Positions 41,101-49,606 of a stretch of 64,000 bases of DNA are shown piece by piece. A model generated the notes under the pieces. It saw only the letters and a list, made by a program, of their open reading frames with translations, did no database searches and was not told the DNA's origin. The position numbers were made by a program, and so were the translations under genes. The stretch comes from JBQTIY01 sp052387675 (GTDB lineage Bacteria > Planctomycetota > B15-G4): contig JBQTIY010000009.1 of the NCBI GenBank assembly GCA_052387675.1, positions 298,329-362,328 on the forward strand. Direction: 5' to 3'. Every line of letters begins with the position of its first letter. Position 1 is the stretch's first letter.

Positions 41101-41726
41101 TGCGCGCCGCGCTCGCCGACGGGCGCATCGTGCTGCCGTCCGGTTACTTCTACGAGTGGGGCGGTCAGTTCGAAGCGCAGGTGCGAGCGACGGCACGCCT
41201 GGCCATTCTCGTGCCGACCGTGATCGCGCTCATGCTGCTGATGCTCTACCTCGGCTTCGGCAAGTTGTGGATCGCGGGCATCGTCTTTGTCGCCCTGGCC
41301 GTGTCCTGCTCCGGTGGATTCCTAATGCTCTGGCTCTGGGGAGTGAATCTCTCGGTGGCGGTGTGGGTGGGCATGATCGCGCTCTTGGGCATCGCCGACG
41401 ACGACGCCGTAGTGATGCTCTCGTATCAGGAGCAGGCTTTCGCCGAGGCTGGCGGTGCGGGCCGCGCCCCCGGCACGCGGCAGGCTGTGCGCGATCTCGT
41501 CGTTCAGGCCGGGCTGCGGCGCATCCGGCCCTGCCTCATGACCACGGCCACGACGGTTATCGGCCTGCTGCCGATCTTCCTGGTGGACGGCCGGGGCAGC
41601 GACGTCATGCGGCCGATGGCCATCCCGCTGGTCGGCGGAATGGCGCTGCAGCTCCTGGCCATCTTCGTCGCGCCTTGCCTCTACAGCGCAGTCGTCGAAC
41701 GGCGCGTCAGGCGGTCCGCTTCGTGA
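38196..41726 (+). CDS. cusA: CusA-like copper/silver RND efflux pump (unit D)
   Basis: A 1,176-residue HME-type RND pump starting at GTG 38196. The relay helix is AIAIGDVADMAIIMTEN, as in Cu/Ag pumps. The three methionines forming the copper site of E. coli CusA are conserved in context: Met672 (FLNMPSLL), Met722 (APIGMIET) and Met797 (RLVMLSSG). It is longer than E. coli CusA mainly through an ~80-residue segment after the helix ending ALLLLRDNR, and extra residues around 740-780. Termination is normal (QLLAIFVAPCLYSAVVERRV). Together with the preceding OMF and adaptor it should export periplasmic Cu(I)/Ag(I) delivered by CopA. This is the best-supported substrate assignment in the island. 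Confidence 0.93.
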   Translation: MIARWLISFSLRKPLLVLLLALGALLWGGWSVQNVPVDAIPDIGEKQVIVFADWPGRSPRDVEDQVTYSLTSSLQGTPSVKTIRGMSGFGFSMVFVIFEDEADYYWARSRVLERLSSAQARLPEGVTPVLGPDATALGQVFWYTLEGEGFSLEELRSAQDWYVRLQLQAVPGVSEVASIGGHVREYQIDVDPDRLRAHRVTLPEVFEAVRRSNLDVGAKVVEKGGAEFLVRGVGFVKSVADLEEVVIRQEGGTPLYVRNVARVTLGPEFRRGVLNKEGVEAVGGIVLCRFGANPRDVIDAVRTRIERIEPGLPMRVLPDGRESRMRLVPYYDRSVIIDETEATLREALLDELLFAGAIVLIFLLHLRASLAILATLPLSLAVAYIAMERLGIGANIMSMAGLAIAIGDVADMAIIMTENIYRHLAERRQEASTREGRLAVCERAAHEVGPAILTAVTNTVLSFLPVFFLEGQEGKLFQPLAYTKTFAIAASVVLALTVVPALALLLLRDNRIVRATRLKACAIAGVLAVVATWLLADWLGLRADAPDWLSGWPTALAAGAIVALAVWRITGERVRPFEENLASRTIARAYEPTLRWVLAHKRAFLIVPASLLGLGLVAWLGFATIFAPLRTGLAAIGLDPGLSRPWVAAVHAFPGLGREFMPPLDEGSFLNMPSLLPAASLTQVMEVLAAQNARMREVPEVLDVVGKAGRAESALDPAPIGMIETIVTLRPEAEWRQVRSERFWSSWPGWTQAPFRALFPDQRRITKPELLQELQAASAMPGVLPTWLQPIQTRLVMLSSGFRAMMGVKVFGPELREIERIGVEMERVLREVPGAVDVVADRIVGKPYLEFVIDRQSAARYGVAIEDVNDVVEVAIGGERSTTTVEGTARYPVRVRYARELRDTLEALQRVLVPTAAGAQVPLTAVASLRFEIGPQEIKSENALKVGYVTLNTRDRDEISVVEDAERALRAALADGRIVLPSGYFYEWGGQFEAQVRATARLAILVPTVIALMLLMLYLGFGKLWIAGIVFVALAVSCSGGFLMLWLWGVNLSVAVWVGMIALLGIADDDAVVMLSYQEQAFAEAGGAGRAPGTRQAVRDLVVQAGLRRIRPCLMTTATTVIGLLPIFLVDGRGSDVMRPMAIPLVGGMALQLLAIFVAPCLYSAVVERRVRRSAS

Positions 41727-41760
41727 GACCCATTTGTGAGAGCCAATTGTCTCAGCCCGC

Positions 41761-41832
41761 GCCGTGATCGTGCTGCTCTACCTGGCGCTCGGTTCTTGGG
41801 CCGAGACGCTCGTGATCCTCGGCACGCGGCCG
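41761..41832 (+). pseudogene. Tiny RND pump fragment
   Basis: Codons 41761-41832 read AVIVLLYLALGSWAETLVIL then GTRP, which fits the helix 8 / loop segment of RND pumps (compare VGLLFLLFRSVRDTLLIM in the unit C pump). It lies just after the intact cusA stop and is not part of it. In an intact pump this segment would come just before the piece preserved at 26400-26577, so both may derive from one destroyed gene, but their order in the window is reversed. The stretch is short, so confidence is limited. Confidence 0.45.
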
Positions 41833-41949
41833 CTTCGATCTTCCCAAGACCGCGACGGCGTGACGAGCCCTCGGCGCCGCAGGTCTCCTGTTACGCTCGG
41901 GGCGCGAGCGGCTTCATGAGCTGCTGGCTATGACTGGCTCGCGGAGGAC

Positions 41950-44544
41950 GTGTCGTTGAAAGCACGACGCCGGCGCGCGACGCCTGAGCCCAAGAATCTG
42001 AATGGCTCCGCTGGGGCGGGCGTGCGGGGCGGGCTCATCGCGCTCCTCATGCTCGGCGGCCTACTCGCGGCGGGGGGCTGGTGGCTGCTCTCCGATCGGG
42101 AAGGGTCGACGAGCGATCCGAGCAGCGCTTCGAGCGGCGCCTCGGCCACGAGCGCTGCGCACTTCGATGTCGAGGACGCCGCCGCCGAGCGGCCTGCCAA
42201 TGGTCAGCCGGGCCTGCCTCCGGACCTCGACAGTGAGCCGACGCGCGTCGCGGTGCCGCTCGTCGTCGCTGCCCCCGCTACGGATGCCGCCGTGAACGGC
42301 GCGCCCGGCGTCACCGGCCGCATCCTCGACGAGGAGCTGCGCCCCATTGCGGGCGCTGAGATCGTGGTCGAGCCCCGCGAAGTGTCGGCGGATCCGCCGG
42401 AGTTCGGCTTCACCGACGCCAGTGGCCGCTTCCACGTCGAAGCGCCCCGCGACGGCGAGCTGTCGATTGCGCTGCAGCATCCGGCCCGTGCGCGTGTCCT
42501 GCTGGAGAACCTGGCGGTACTTCCCAATGCGGCCAACGCCTTGGGAGACATCTTCATGCCGATCGGGCCCGCGATCGGCGGCTTTGTGCTCGACGCGGCC
42601 GGCCGGCCTCTGGCCGATGCCGAGGTGCGAGTCGTGGAAGAGGACGGCAGCTTTGGGCACGACGGCGTGCATCTCGTCGAGGTTGAGATGGCGCTCTGGG
42701 AGGATCTGCAGCTTGGGCCTCCCGTCACGCGCGCCTCCGAACTGCGTCACGCGCAGACAGATGCCGAGGGCCGCTTCCTGATCGGCGGGTTGCGCCTGGG
42801 CGCGCTGCACTCGGTCTACGCAGTCGTTCCCGGCCTAGAGACCGCCGTGGCGCGCGGTGTCGCGGCGGACGCGGAAGATCTGCTCCTCTCGCCGCTGCCG
42901 CCCGGCCGCCTGCTGCTCTACCTGGTCGACGAGCGGACCGGGATGCGCGTGGACGACGCGGCGCTGCGCGTCGTGCGCAGCGTGCAGGACACGGCGTTCG
43001 AAGATCTTCCTGTGACGCCGCTCCGCGGCGGCATCGGCCCCGGCGCCTACTTCGTCCACCAAGTCTGCGGCGGCGCGCTGCTTGCTCGCGTCGACTCGGC
43101 CTCGCAGGGCCGGCGCGTTCTCGAGCTCGACGGCGTCGCGCTGGAGGACTTCCTTCCGGGCGGCAGTGCTTGGCGGAACATCGTGACCGTCGACGGCACC
43201 GGCCACACCAATGACCCCTTCATCGAGCGCGAGCTGCTCGTACCGCCGGGCGCCACGATCGCCGGCCGCATCACGGGGCCCTTCGAGCCCGTCGAGGGCG
43301 TGCTCCTCACGTTGCGCTGGGGGGAGTCCCCCGAACGCGTGCGCCTGCTGGACTTCGAGCCCACGGCCACGTCCGACGCGAATGGCTCCTTTCGTTTCAC
43401 TGGGCTGCAAGCGGGACAGTGGACCCTGAGCGCGACCTCCCGCTGGTACGTCGACCAAAGCCTCGCGCTCAAAGTCGCTCCGGGAGGGCGGCGCGAGGAT
43501 GTCGGCTTCCAGATGAAGCCGATGGGGCGGTTGTACGTTCAGATTCGTCGCGACGACGGGACGCCCGGAGTCGGAGAGCCGGTGTGGGTCGAGCGCGAAG
43601 GGCCGCCGGTCAGCGACTCAAGGGGCTGGAAACTAAGCGACGAGGCAGGACGCTGCGAGCTGCAGCTCGCGCCCGGGGCCTATGTCGTCAGAGTCCTCGG
43701 CGAGGCCCGGCCTGAGGTGTCGATCGCCGCCTTTGCGGAGACGCAGGTTGAGTTCCGGATGCCTGCGCTGAGGGCGCCGGGGCTGCTCGTGCTGAAGCTG
43801 TCCGCGGCGGGGCATCCACGGCCCGGAGTTCGCGTTGAGGCCAATGAGAATGGTGAGTCGATCTGGGCCACGACGGACGACAACGGTGAATGCTTGTTCA
43901 CGCTCCCGCCCGGCGAGCACTCGCTGACCGCACTCTCTCCGCGTGGCGGCCGAACCAGTTTCCCGCCGGTGCGAGTGGTCAGCGGCGAAACGACGACAAT
44001 CGAGCTCAGCCTGGGCTCGGGCCGTGTGCGCGGCCGAGTGGTGGACCGCGTCACGGGACGCGGGGTCTCCGGCGCACTGGTCAAGATGTACGGCGCGGGC
44101 TCAGCGAGGTGCTTCAGCGATGCCGACGGCGTCTTCGAGGCGCGCGACATTGGCGGCGATGTTCATTACCTGCAGGTCAGCCATGCTCGCTATGCAGACG
44201 AACACGCCTCAAACTCTTCAAGGCTTCGGTCCGGCGAGCTGCTCATCCGACTCTCGCCCTTCGCTGCGATCGTGGGGAAGGTGAGCCTTCCCGACGGCGT
44301 GTCTGCGAAGACTCGCTTCTCAGTGCTTCTCAGGCGCATCGACGGGGACTTTGAAACGATGAGCGCCGACGTCACCGGAGGCTTGTACGTGCTGACCGGA
44401 TTGCGAGACGGGCGCTACGAGCTCGTCGCCGTGGAGCGCGACGACGTCGGCTCGGGCTTCCGTCAGGCGGGCGTCGAGCCCACGGCTGTGAAGCTCACCG
44501 CCGGCGAGATCCGTGTCGTGGATCTTGTCGCGCCGAAGCCGTAG
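41950..44544 (+). CDS. Membrane-anchored protein with carboxypeptidase-regulatory-like repeats
   Basis: An ~864-residue protein with an N-terminal anchor (GGLIALLMLGGLLAAGGWWLL) and a long extracytoplasmic part. It contains several Ig-like/CarboxypepD_reg-like units of the form GxVxDxxGRPLADAEVRV...TDAxGRF: GVTGRILDEELRPIAGAEIV, IGGFVLDAAGRPLADAEVRV, TIAGRITGPFEPVEGVLLTL and RGRVVDRVTGRGVSGALVKM. Such proteins are common on Planctomycetota surfaces; no enzymatic domain is seen. The start is GTG 41950 or, better placed after GGAGG, TTG 41956. It transcribes convergently with the beta-helix protein gene. A structural or adhesive surface role is likely but not shown. It marks the end of the metal island. 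Confidence 0.8.
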   Translation: MSLKARRRRATPEPKNLNGSAGAGVRGGLIALLMLGGLLAAGGWWLLSDREGSTSDPSSASSGASATSAAHFDVEDAAAERPANGQPGLPPDLDSEPTRVAVPLVVAAPATDAAVNGAPGVTGRILDEELRPIAGAEIVVEPREVSADPPEFGFTDASGRFHVEAPRDGELSIALQHPARARVLLENLAVLPNAANALGDIFMPIGPAIGGFVLDAAGRPLADAEVRVVEEDGSFGHDGVHLVEVEMALWEDLQLGPPVTRASELRHAQTDAEGRFLIGGLRLGALHSVYAVVPGLETAVARGVAADAEDLLLSPLPPGRLLLYLVDERTGMRVDDAALRVVRSVQDTAFEDLPVTPLRGGIGPGAYFVHQVCGGALLARVDSASQGRRVLELDGVALEDFLPGGSAWRNIVTVDGTGHTNDPFIERELLVPPGATIAGRITGPFEPVEGVLLTLRWGESPERVRLLDFEPTATSDANGSFRFTGLQAGQWTLSATSRWYVDQSLALKVAPGGRREDVGFQMKPMGRLYVQIRRDDGTPGVGEPVWVEREGPPVSDSRGWKLSDEAGRCELQLAPGAYVVRVLGEARPEVSIAAFAETQVEFRMPALRAPGLLVLKLSAAGHPRPGVRVEANENGESIWATTDDNGECLFTLPPGEHSLTALSPRGGRTSFPPVRVVSGETTTIELSLGSGRVRGRVVDRVTGRGVSGALVKMYGAGSARCFSDADGVFEARDIGGDVHYLQVSHARYADEHASNSSRLRSGELLIRLSPFAAIVGKVSLPDGVSAKTRFSVLLRRIDGDFETMSADVTGGLYVLTGLRDGRYELVAVERDDVGSGFRQAGVEPTAVKLTAGEIRVVDLVAPKP

Positions 44545-44595
44545 ATAGCGACTTCGCCCGCCCCCAGCCCGCGCTGCACAGGAGGGGCGCTCGCC

Positions 44596-45786
44596 TTAGG
44601 GCGCGATGACCGTGGCCACGGGCCGGCTCCAGCCCTGGAGCGAGTAGCACTGAAGCGCGAGCTCGAGCCCAGCGAAGGCCGGCGTGTTGGGGATCGTGGC
44701 CTGCAAGCCTCCGGGCGAGACCAGCGCCGTCCCCAGAAAGAGCGGCGGCTGGAGGTACAGGCCGGGCGCGCCCAACTGCGGCGCCGGTGCGACGCTGGAG
44801 GCCACGAAGAGCAGCACCAAGGGACCCGGCGTTGTCCACGCCAGTGAGTACGGCTGGCCGAGGCGAGCCGGGCCGCTGGACACCAAGTCATTGGCCAAGT
44901 CCGTCACCCCGACGGCAGCGATCAGGGCGGTTCCCGACGGACCCTGACAGCAGGTGTTCACACCGTTGTCATCCTTCCAAACGGTCCCAGCGCCGGCCGC
45001 GATGCTGCTCGCGGCGCGCACGAGTCGGTCGCAGATCACGCCGTCTCCGCCGGCGCCGCCTGGGCAGGCGGGAGGGCAGCCGCCATTGCCGCCGTCATCC
45101 CACGAGATTCCGCCGAAGCCTTCTCCGCCTGGGCCTCGGCCGCCGCGGACTGTCGAATCGAGCAGGACCACCGTTCCCGTATTGATGATGGCCGTCCCGG
45201 CGTCGTGCGAGCTGGTGAAGTTGTCCTGCGGATCAAAACCGGTGTCGCCGCCGCGCACTGTGCAACGCTCGATCCAGAGCAGGGGTAGGTCGACGCGCAC
45301 TGCATCTGCGCCTGGGATCACGGTGTTGTAGACATCCTGCCAGGGCGCCCCGTCGATGACGGAGTCGTAGATGTGCAGCGCCTCGAAACCGCCGCCGGCA
45401 ATGCTCGCATCGCTGGCCTGAAAGAAGCCGGCCCAGACCCCGCCGCCCAACTGCAAGTTGACCAGGCGCACGACGCCATGGCCGGGGCCGGCCAGTGTGA
45501 TGGCGGGGGTGGCCATTTGCGGATCACTGCCGCCCGGCGTGATGAGCACTTGCCCGCCGAAGGGCTGGGTCATCCCGATGAGCGTGAGCGGCTTGTCGAT
45601 GAGGATCGACTCCCAGGCGCCTGCTGTGCCCGTTCCCACCTGAATGACCGCGTTGTCAGGCACGCCGTCGATGGCCGCCTGCAGGTCGGGAAAGTCCCCG
45701 GGCACCGACCAAGTTTGCGCGCCCGTCGTGCTCGCCAAGACCGAGCACAAGATCAGAGGAATCGCGACGGAAATCTGAGTGCGCAT
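44596..45786 (-). CDS. Secreted right-handed beta-helix protein
   Basis: A 396-residue secreted protein with signal peptide (ISVAIPLILCSVLASTTGAQ). The mature start WSVPGDFPDLQAAIDGVPDN is the usual opening of parallel beta-helix (pectate-lyase-like) proteins. Glycine-rich turns with VRLVNLQLGGG, LWIERCTVRGGDTG and VVLLDSTVRGGRG continue the coil. The C-terminal ~100 residues (LGQPYSLAWTTPGPLVLLFV... GLELALQCYSLQGW) resemble a domain I associate with Planctomycetota secreted proteins. No catalytic residues could be identified, so it may be a surface or carbohydrate-binding protein. ATG 45786 is chosen, because the longer open frame upstream is a shadow of sdhB. Confidence 0.82.
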   Translation of the reverse strand: MRTQISVAIPLILCSVLASTTGAQTWSVPGDFPDLQAAIDGVPDNAVIQVGTGTAGAWESILIDKPLTLIGMTQPFGGQVLITPGGSDPQMATPAITLAGPGHGVVRLVNLQLGGGVWAGFFQASDASIAGGGFEALHIYDSVIDGAPWQDVYNTVIPGADAVRVDLPLLWIERCTVRGGDTGFDPQDNFTSSHDAGTAIINTGTVVLLDSTVRGGRGPGGEGFGGISWDDGGNGGCPPACPGGAGGDGVICDRLVRAASSIAAGAGTVWKDDNGVNTCCQGPSGTALIAAVGVTDLANDLVSSGPARLGQPYSLAWTTPGPLVLLFVASSVAPAPQLGAPGLYLQPPLFLGTALVSPGGLQATIPNTPAFAGLELALQCYSLQGWSRPVATVIAP

Positions 45787-45869
45787 GGGCGGGTCCTGGG
45801 ATCCGCCGCGATCGTACCCGTTCTCGGCCACTCTTGGGGCTGCAGCCAACCAGCCTGACTGCGCGGCCT

Positions 45870-46694
45870 TCAGCCCGCGCCGGATTCGCCGCGTTCGGGG
45901 GCGGCGCGCAGAGTGGCGCGGCGCCAGTCGCGGTTCATCTCGGCGATGAAGTTCACGCTGATGCTCTTGGGGCACACCGCCTCGCACTCCGAGATGTTGC
46001 GGCAGTTGCCGAAGCCCTCGCGGTCCATCTGCGACACCATGCCGAGCACGCGCCGGTCGCGCTCGGGCTGGCCCTGCGGCAGGTGCGCAAACTGCCCGAC
46101 CTTGGCCGCCACGAAGAGCATGGCCGAGGCATTCGGGCAGGCCGCCACGCAGGCTCCGCAGCCGATGCAAGCCGCGGCATCCATGGCGATGTCGGCCTCG
46201 GTCTTGGGCACGGGGATCGCATTGCCGTCCGGCGCGCCGCCGGTGTTCACCGACACATAGCCGCCGGCCTGCTGGATGCGGTCGAAGCTGCCGCGGTCCA
46301 CGGTCAGGTCGCGCAGCACCGGGAAGGCCCGCGCGCGGAAAGGCTCGATGGTGATCGTGGCGCCGTCGCGGTAGTGGCGCATGTGGAGCTGGCAGGTGGT
46401 CGTGGCGCGCTGCGGGCCGTGCGGCAGGCCGTCGATGGTGAGCGAGCACATGCCGCAGATGCCCTCGCGGCAGTCGTGGTCGAAGGCCACCGGCTCCTGA
46501 CCCTGCTCGACGAGTTGCTCGTTGAGCTGATCAAGCATCTCGAGAAAGCTCGCGTCGGGGCTGACGCCGCGCACCGGGTAGCTCTGCATGTGCCCTGGAT
46601 CGGCCGAGTCCTTCTGCCGCCAGATGCGGAGGGTGAGATTGAGCCCGGACGCGCGCGCGCCGGAGCTCGTGCCGCCGTGTGCCGTGCCGCTCAC
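45870..46694 (-). CDS. sdhB: Succinate dehydrogenase/fumarate reductase iron-sulfur subunit
   Basis: A 274-residue electron-transfer subunit of respiratory complex II. All three clusters are visible: the 2Fe-2S ligands in CREGICGMCSLTIDG plus a later Cys (TTTCQLHM), the 4Fe-4S set CIGCGACVAACPNAS, and the 3Fe-4S set with CRNISECEAVCPKS. The start is a GTG whose bases overlap the sdhA stop (GTGA at 46694-46691), so translation is coupled. The longer open frame upstream is out-of-frame sdhA sequence. It passes electrons from the FAD of SdhA to quinone via SdhC. Gene order C-A-B and a single cytochrome subunit match the Bacillus/epsilon-type enzymes. Confidence 0.95.
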   Translation of the reverse strand: MSGTAHGGTSSGARASGLNLTLRIWRQKDSADPGHMQSYPVRGVSPDASFLEMLDQLNEQLVEQGQEPVAFDHDCREGICGMCSLTIDGLPHGPQRATTTCQLHMRHYRDGATITIEPFRARAFPVLRDLTVDRGSFDRIQQAGGYVSVNTGGAPDGNAIPVPKTEADIAMDAAACIGCGACVAACPNASAMLFVAAKVGQFAHLPQGQPERDRRVLGMVSQMDREGFGNCRNISECEAVCPKSISVNFIAEMNRDWRRATLRAAPERGESGAG

Positions 46695-48634
46695 TTGTAG
46701 CTCCGCGTGGCGAGGTGGACGTTTTCGAAGGCCAGCGCTTCTTTGTGCAGCTTCGGCGCCGGCAGCGCCGCCGCGCCCGCCCCGGCAGGCGCGCCGTCTC
46801 CGCCAAACTCCCACACCGCGGCGTGGCAGAAGTTGGTGTCGTCGCGCTTGGCCTCGCCGTCGGGCGTCTGGTGCTCGGTGCGGAAGTGCCCGCCGCAGGA
46901 TTCTTCGCGCGTGAGAGCATCGAGCGTGAGCAGCTCGGCAAACTCTAGGAAGTCGGCCACGCGACCCGCACGCTCCAGCTCGGTGTTGAGGCTCTCGCCC
47001 GTCCCGACGACCTTGACGTTGCGCCAAAACTCCTCGCGCAGCGCGGGAATGCGCTGCAGCGTCGCGCGCAGGCCCTGCGCATCGCGCGCCATGCCGACCT
47101 TGTCCCACATGAGCCGCCCCAACTCGCGGTGGAAGCTGTCGGGGCTGCGTTGGCCGTTCACCGCGAGCAGGCGCTTGACGCGCTCACCGGCCTCGGCCTC
47201 CACGCGCCGGAACTCGGCGTGCTCGGTGCTCACCGGCGCCAGCTTGCCCGAAGCAAAGTAGTGCCCGATGGTGTAGGGCAGCACGAAGTAGCCGTCGGCC
47301 AAGCCCTGCATGAGCGCCGAGGCGCCCAGGCGATTGCTGCCATGGTCGGAGAAGTTTGCCTCGCCGATCACGTGCAGGCCCGGGATCGTGCTCATCAGGT
47401 TGTAGTCCACCCACAAGCCGCCCATGGAGTAGTGCGGCGCGGGGTAGATGCGCATCGGCACCGCGTAGGGGTTCTCGCCGGTGATGCGCTCATACATCTC
47501 GAAGAGATTGCCGTAGCGCTCGCGCACCACGCTCTCGCCCAGGCGACCGATCGCGTCGCGGAAGTCCAGATAGACGCCGCGCCCGCCGGGCCCGATGCCC
47601 AGGCCGGCGTCGCAGGCCTCCTTGGCCGAGCGGCTGGCGATGTCGCGCGGGGCGAGGTTGCCGAAGCTCGGGTACTTGCGCTCCAGGTAGTAGTCGCGCT
47701 CGGCGTCGGGAATCTGGTCGGGCGCGCGCTTATCACCGGCCGCGCGCGGCACCCACACGCGCCCATCGTTGCGCAGCGACTCCGACATGAGCGTGAGTTT
47801 GCTCTGCGCCTCGCCGTGCTGCGGAATGCAGGTGGGGTGGATCTGCGTGTAGCAAGGGTTGGCGAAGCCCGCGCCGCGCCGGTGCGCGCGCCAGGCGGCG
47901 GTCACATTGCAGCCCTTGGCGTTCGTCGAGAGGTAGAAGACCGTGCTGTAGCCGCCGGTGGCGAGCACGACGGCGTCGGCCGCGTGGCGCTCGAGACGCC
48001 CGGTGACGAGATCGCGCGTGATGATGCCGCGCGCGGCGCCGTCGACGACGACCACATCGAGCATTTCGCAACGCGGGTGCATGCGCACCTTGCCGAGGCC
48101 GATCTGGCGATTCAGCGCCGAGTAGCAGCCCAGCAGAAGTTGCTGGCCCGTTTGCCCGCGCGCGTAGAAGGTGCGGCTCACCTGCGCGCCGCCGAAGCTG
48201 CGATTGGCGAGCTGGCCGCCGTACTCGCGCGCGAAGGGCACGCCCTGCGCCACGCACTGGTCGATGATCGCCGCGCTCACCTGCGCGAGCCGCCAGACAT
48301 TGGCCTCGCGCGCACGGAAGTCGCCGCCCTTGACCGTGTCGTAAAAGAGCCGCCGCACGGAGTCGCCGTCGTTCTGGTAGTTCTTGGCGGCATTGATGCC
48401 GCCCTGCGCCGCAATGCTGTGCGCGCGCCGCGCGCTGTCCTGGAAGCAGAAGGCGTCCACGTCGTAGCCCAGTTCGGCCAGGCTCGCCGCGGCCGAGCCG
48501 CCCGCCAGCCCCGTGCCCACCACGATGACCCGGAACTTGCGCTTGTTGGCGGGGTTCACCAGCTTCATCTCGAAGCGGTGGCGGTCCCACTTGGCCTCGA
48601 TCGGACCGCCGGGAATCTTGGCGTCGAGCTTCAT
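46691..48634 (-). CDS. sdhA: Succinate dehydrogenase/fumarate reductase flavoprotein subunit
   Basis: A 647-residue flavoprotein that oxidises succinate (or reduces fumarate). The Rossmann FAD motif is VVGTGLAGGSAAASLAELGY near residue 40. The covalent-FAD region has SIAAQGGINAAKNYQNDGDS, and the substrate region has NPCYTQIHPTCIP, RDIASRSAKEACDAG, MGGLWVDYN and GEANFSDHGSNRLGASALMQ. Length is typical of the Bacteroidetes/epsilon-type long form. ATG 48634 overlaps the stop of sdhC (ATGA), and its own stop overlaps the sdhB start. Direction of the reaction in vivo is not decided by sequence. Confidence 0.96.
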   Translation of the reverse strand: MKLDAKIPGGPIEAKWDRHRFEMKLVNPANKRKFRVIVVGTGLAGGSAAASLAELGYDVDAFCFQDSARRAHSIAAQGGINAAKNYQNDGDSVRRLFYDTVKGGDFRAREANVWRLAQVSAAIIDQCVAQGVPFAREYGGQLANRSFGGAQVSRTFYARGQTGQQLLLGCYSALNRQIGLGKVRMHPRCEMLDVVVVDGAARGIITRDLVTGRLERHAADAVVLATGGYSTVFYLSTNAKGCNVTAAWRAHRRGAGFANPCYTQIHPTCIPQHGEAQSKLTLMSESLRNDGRVWVPRAAGDKRAPDQIPDAERDYYLERKYPSFGNLAPRDIASRSAKEACDAGLGIGPGGRGVYLDFRDAIGRLGESVVRERYGNLFEMYERITGENPYAVPMRIYPAPHYSMGGLWVDYNLMSTIPGLHVIGEANFSDHGSNRLGASALMQGLADGYFVLPYTIGHYFASGKLAPVSTEHAEFRRVEAEAGERVKRLLAVNGQRSPDSFHRELGRLMWDKVGMARDAQGLRATLQRIPALREEFWRNVKVVGTGESLNTELERAGRVADFLEFAELLTLDALTREESCGGHFRTEHQTPDGEAKRDDTNFCHAAVWEFGGDGAPAGAGAAALPAPKLHKEALAFENVHLATRSYK

Positions 48635-49320
48635 GGTGCGGCTCCCGGGGTCCGCACGAGACCGAGCAGCACCGCCAGCGGAATCGACAGGTTGCCAAGC
48701 ACGATGAGTGCGGTGATTCCGTAGCCGGCGCTGCGAATACGCGGCGCCCAGACCGGACTGTTCAGACCCAGCGTCTGGCAGGTGCTCGCCACGCCGTGGC
48801 TGAGGTGCAGGCCCAGCAGCAGCATGGCCACGCAGTACAGACCGGTGATGCCTGGCTGCTGGAAGCCGAGCACGACCATGGAGTAGACGTCCGGACGCCC
48901 CTCACCATCGCGCAGCGCGAAGTGCTCGGGGTGGGTGGCCCCCCAAGTGAAGTGCGCCAAGTGGTAGAGCACGAAGGCCAGGATCATCAGGCCGGTGAGC
49001 GTCATGCTGCGCGCGCCGGGCGTGGACTGCACGCGGCCGCTGGCCACGTAGGGCACCGGGCGCGCGGCGCGATTCTGCGCCGCCGTGCGCAGCGCGAGCA
49101 CCACGTGAGTGAGTGCCAGAGCGAGCAGCCCGATGCGCGCCACCCAGAGCAGCGGCCCCAGCCCCTTGAGGTTCTCGGCGTAGGCATTGAGCGCCTCAGG
49201 CCCGAGGAAGACCTGCAGATTGCCCAGCATGTGAGCGAGCACGAAGCCCAGGAGCCCCAGGCCGGTGAGCGCGACAAGGATCTTGCGGCCGAGCGACGAG
49301 TCGAGGGAGGCGGTGCTCAT
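48631..49320 (-). CDS. sdhC: Succinate dehydrogenase cytochrome b subunit
   Basis: A 229-residue membrane anchor with five predicted helices, of the single-subunit di-heme cytochrome b type paired with SdhA/SdhB. Helices include ILVALTGLGLLGFVLAHMLG, WVARIGLLALALTHVVLALR, LTGLMILAFVLYHLAHF, VAMLLLGLHLSHGVASTCQ and YGITALIVLGNLSIPLAVLL. Conserved histidines placed in helices one to four (AHMLGN, LTHVV, YHLAHF, LHLSHG) fit the heme ligands of this family. It is the first gene of the sdhCAB operon and overlaps sdhA by four bases. It transfers electrons to the quinone pool in the inner membrane. Confidence 0.92.
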   Translation of the reverse strand: MSTASLDSSLGRKILVALTGLGLLGFVLAHMLGNLQVFLGPEALNAYAENLKGLGPLLWVARIGLLALALTHVVLALRTAAQNRAARPVPYVASGRVQSTPGARSMTLTGLMILAFVLYHLAHFTWGATHPEHFALRDGEGRPDVYSMVVLGFQQPGITGLYCVAMLLLGLHLSHGVASTCQTLGLNSPVWAPRIRSAGYGITALIVLGNLSIPLAVLLGLVRTPGAAP

Positions 49321-49606
49321 GGATCCGGGGGCGCGGGGGCGTCGGCACCGCCGACAAGCGGCAGACCATACCGACTTGGAGGCCCACCTTGCAGCCCAGG
49401 GCAGCGCGACACCCGGACCGGGCCGCTTTCTGGCCAGCCTGGCTCGGAGGCCTCAGCCTCTGCCAGCTCGGCAGAATCTGCCGGTCATTCTGGCCTGAAA
49501 CGCGGCGCTCGCCCCACTTTTACCCCTCGCTCGAGCCGCCCCGCGAGTCCCGAGCGCCTCCGGCCGCCTGTCGGAGCCCGCGGGCCGGCTTGGCGCGGAT
49601 CGGCAT
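49321..49606. other. Divergent intergenic region between sdhC and hsp20
   Basis: The 341-bp gap between sdhC (minus) and hsp20 (plus) holds no convincing gene. Open frames here have no ribosome site or signal and look random. It should contain both promoters; I could not identify a clear -35/-10 pair. The only distinctive element is the palindrome at 49607-49622. Confidence 0.5.

Noticed and set aside
45787..46449. Long N-terminal extension of the beta-helix protein
   Set aside because: This stretch is an out-of-frame reading of sdhB; the signal peptide starts at 45786.
47129..48724. A 531-codon frame antisense to sdhA
   Set aside because: Shadow of a highly conserved enzyme gene; no signal peptide, ribosome site or motif.
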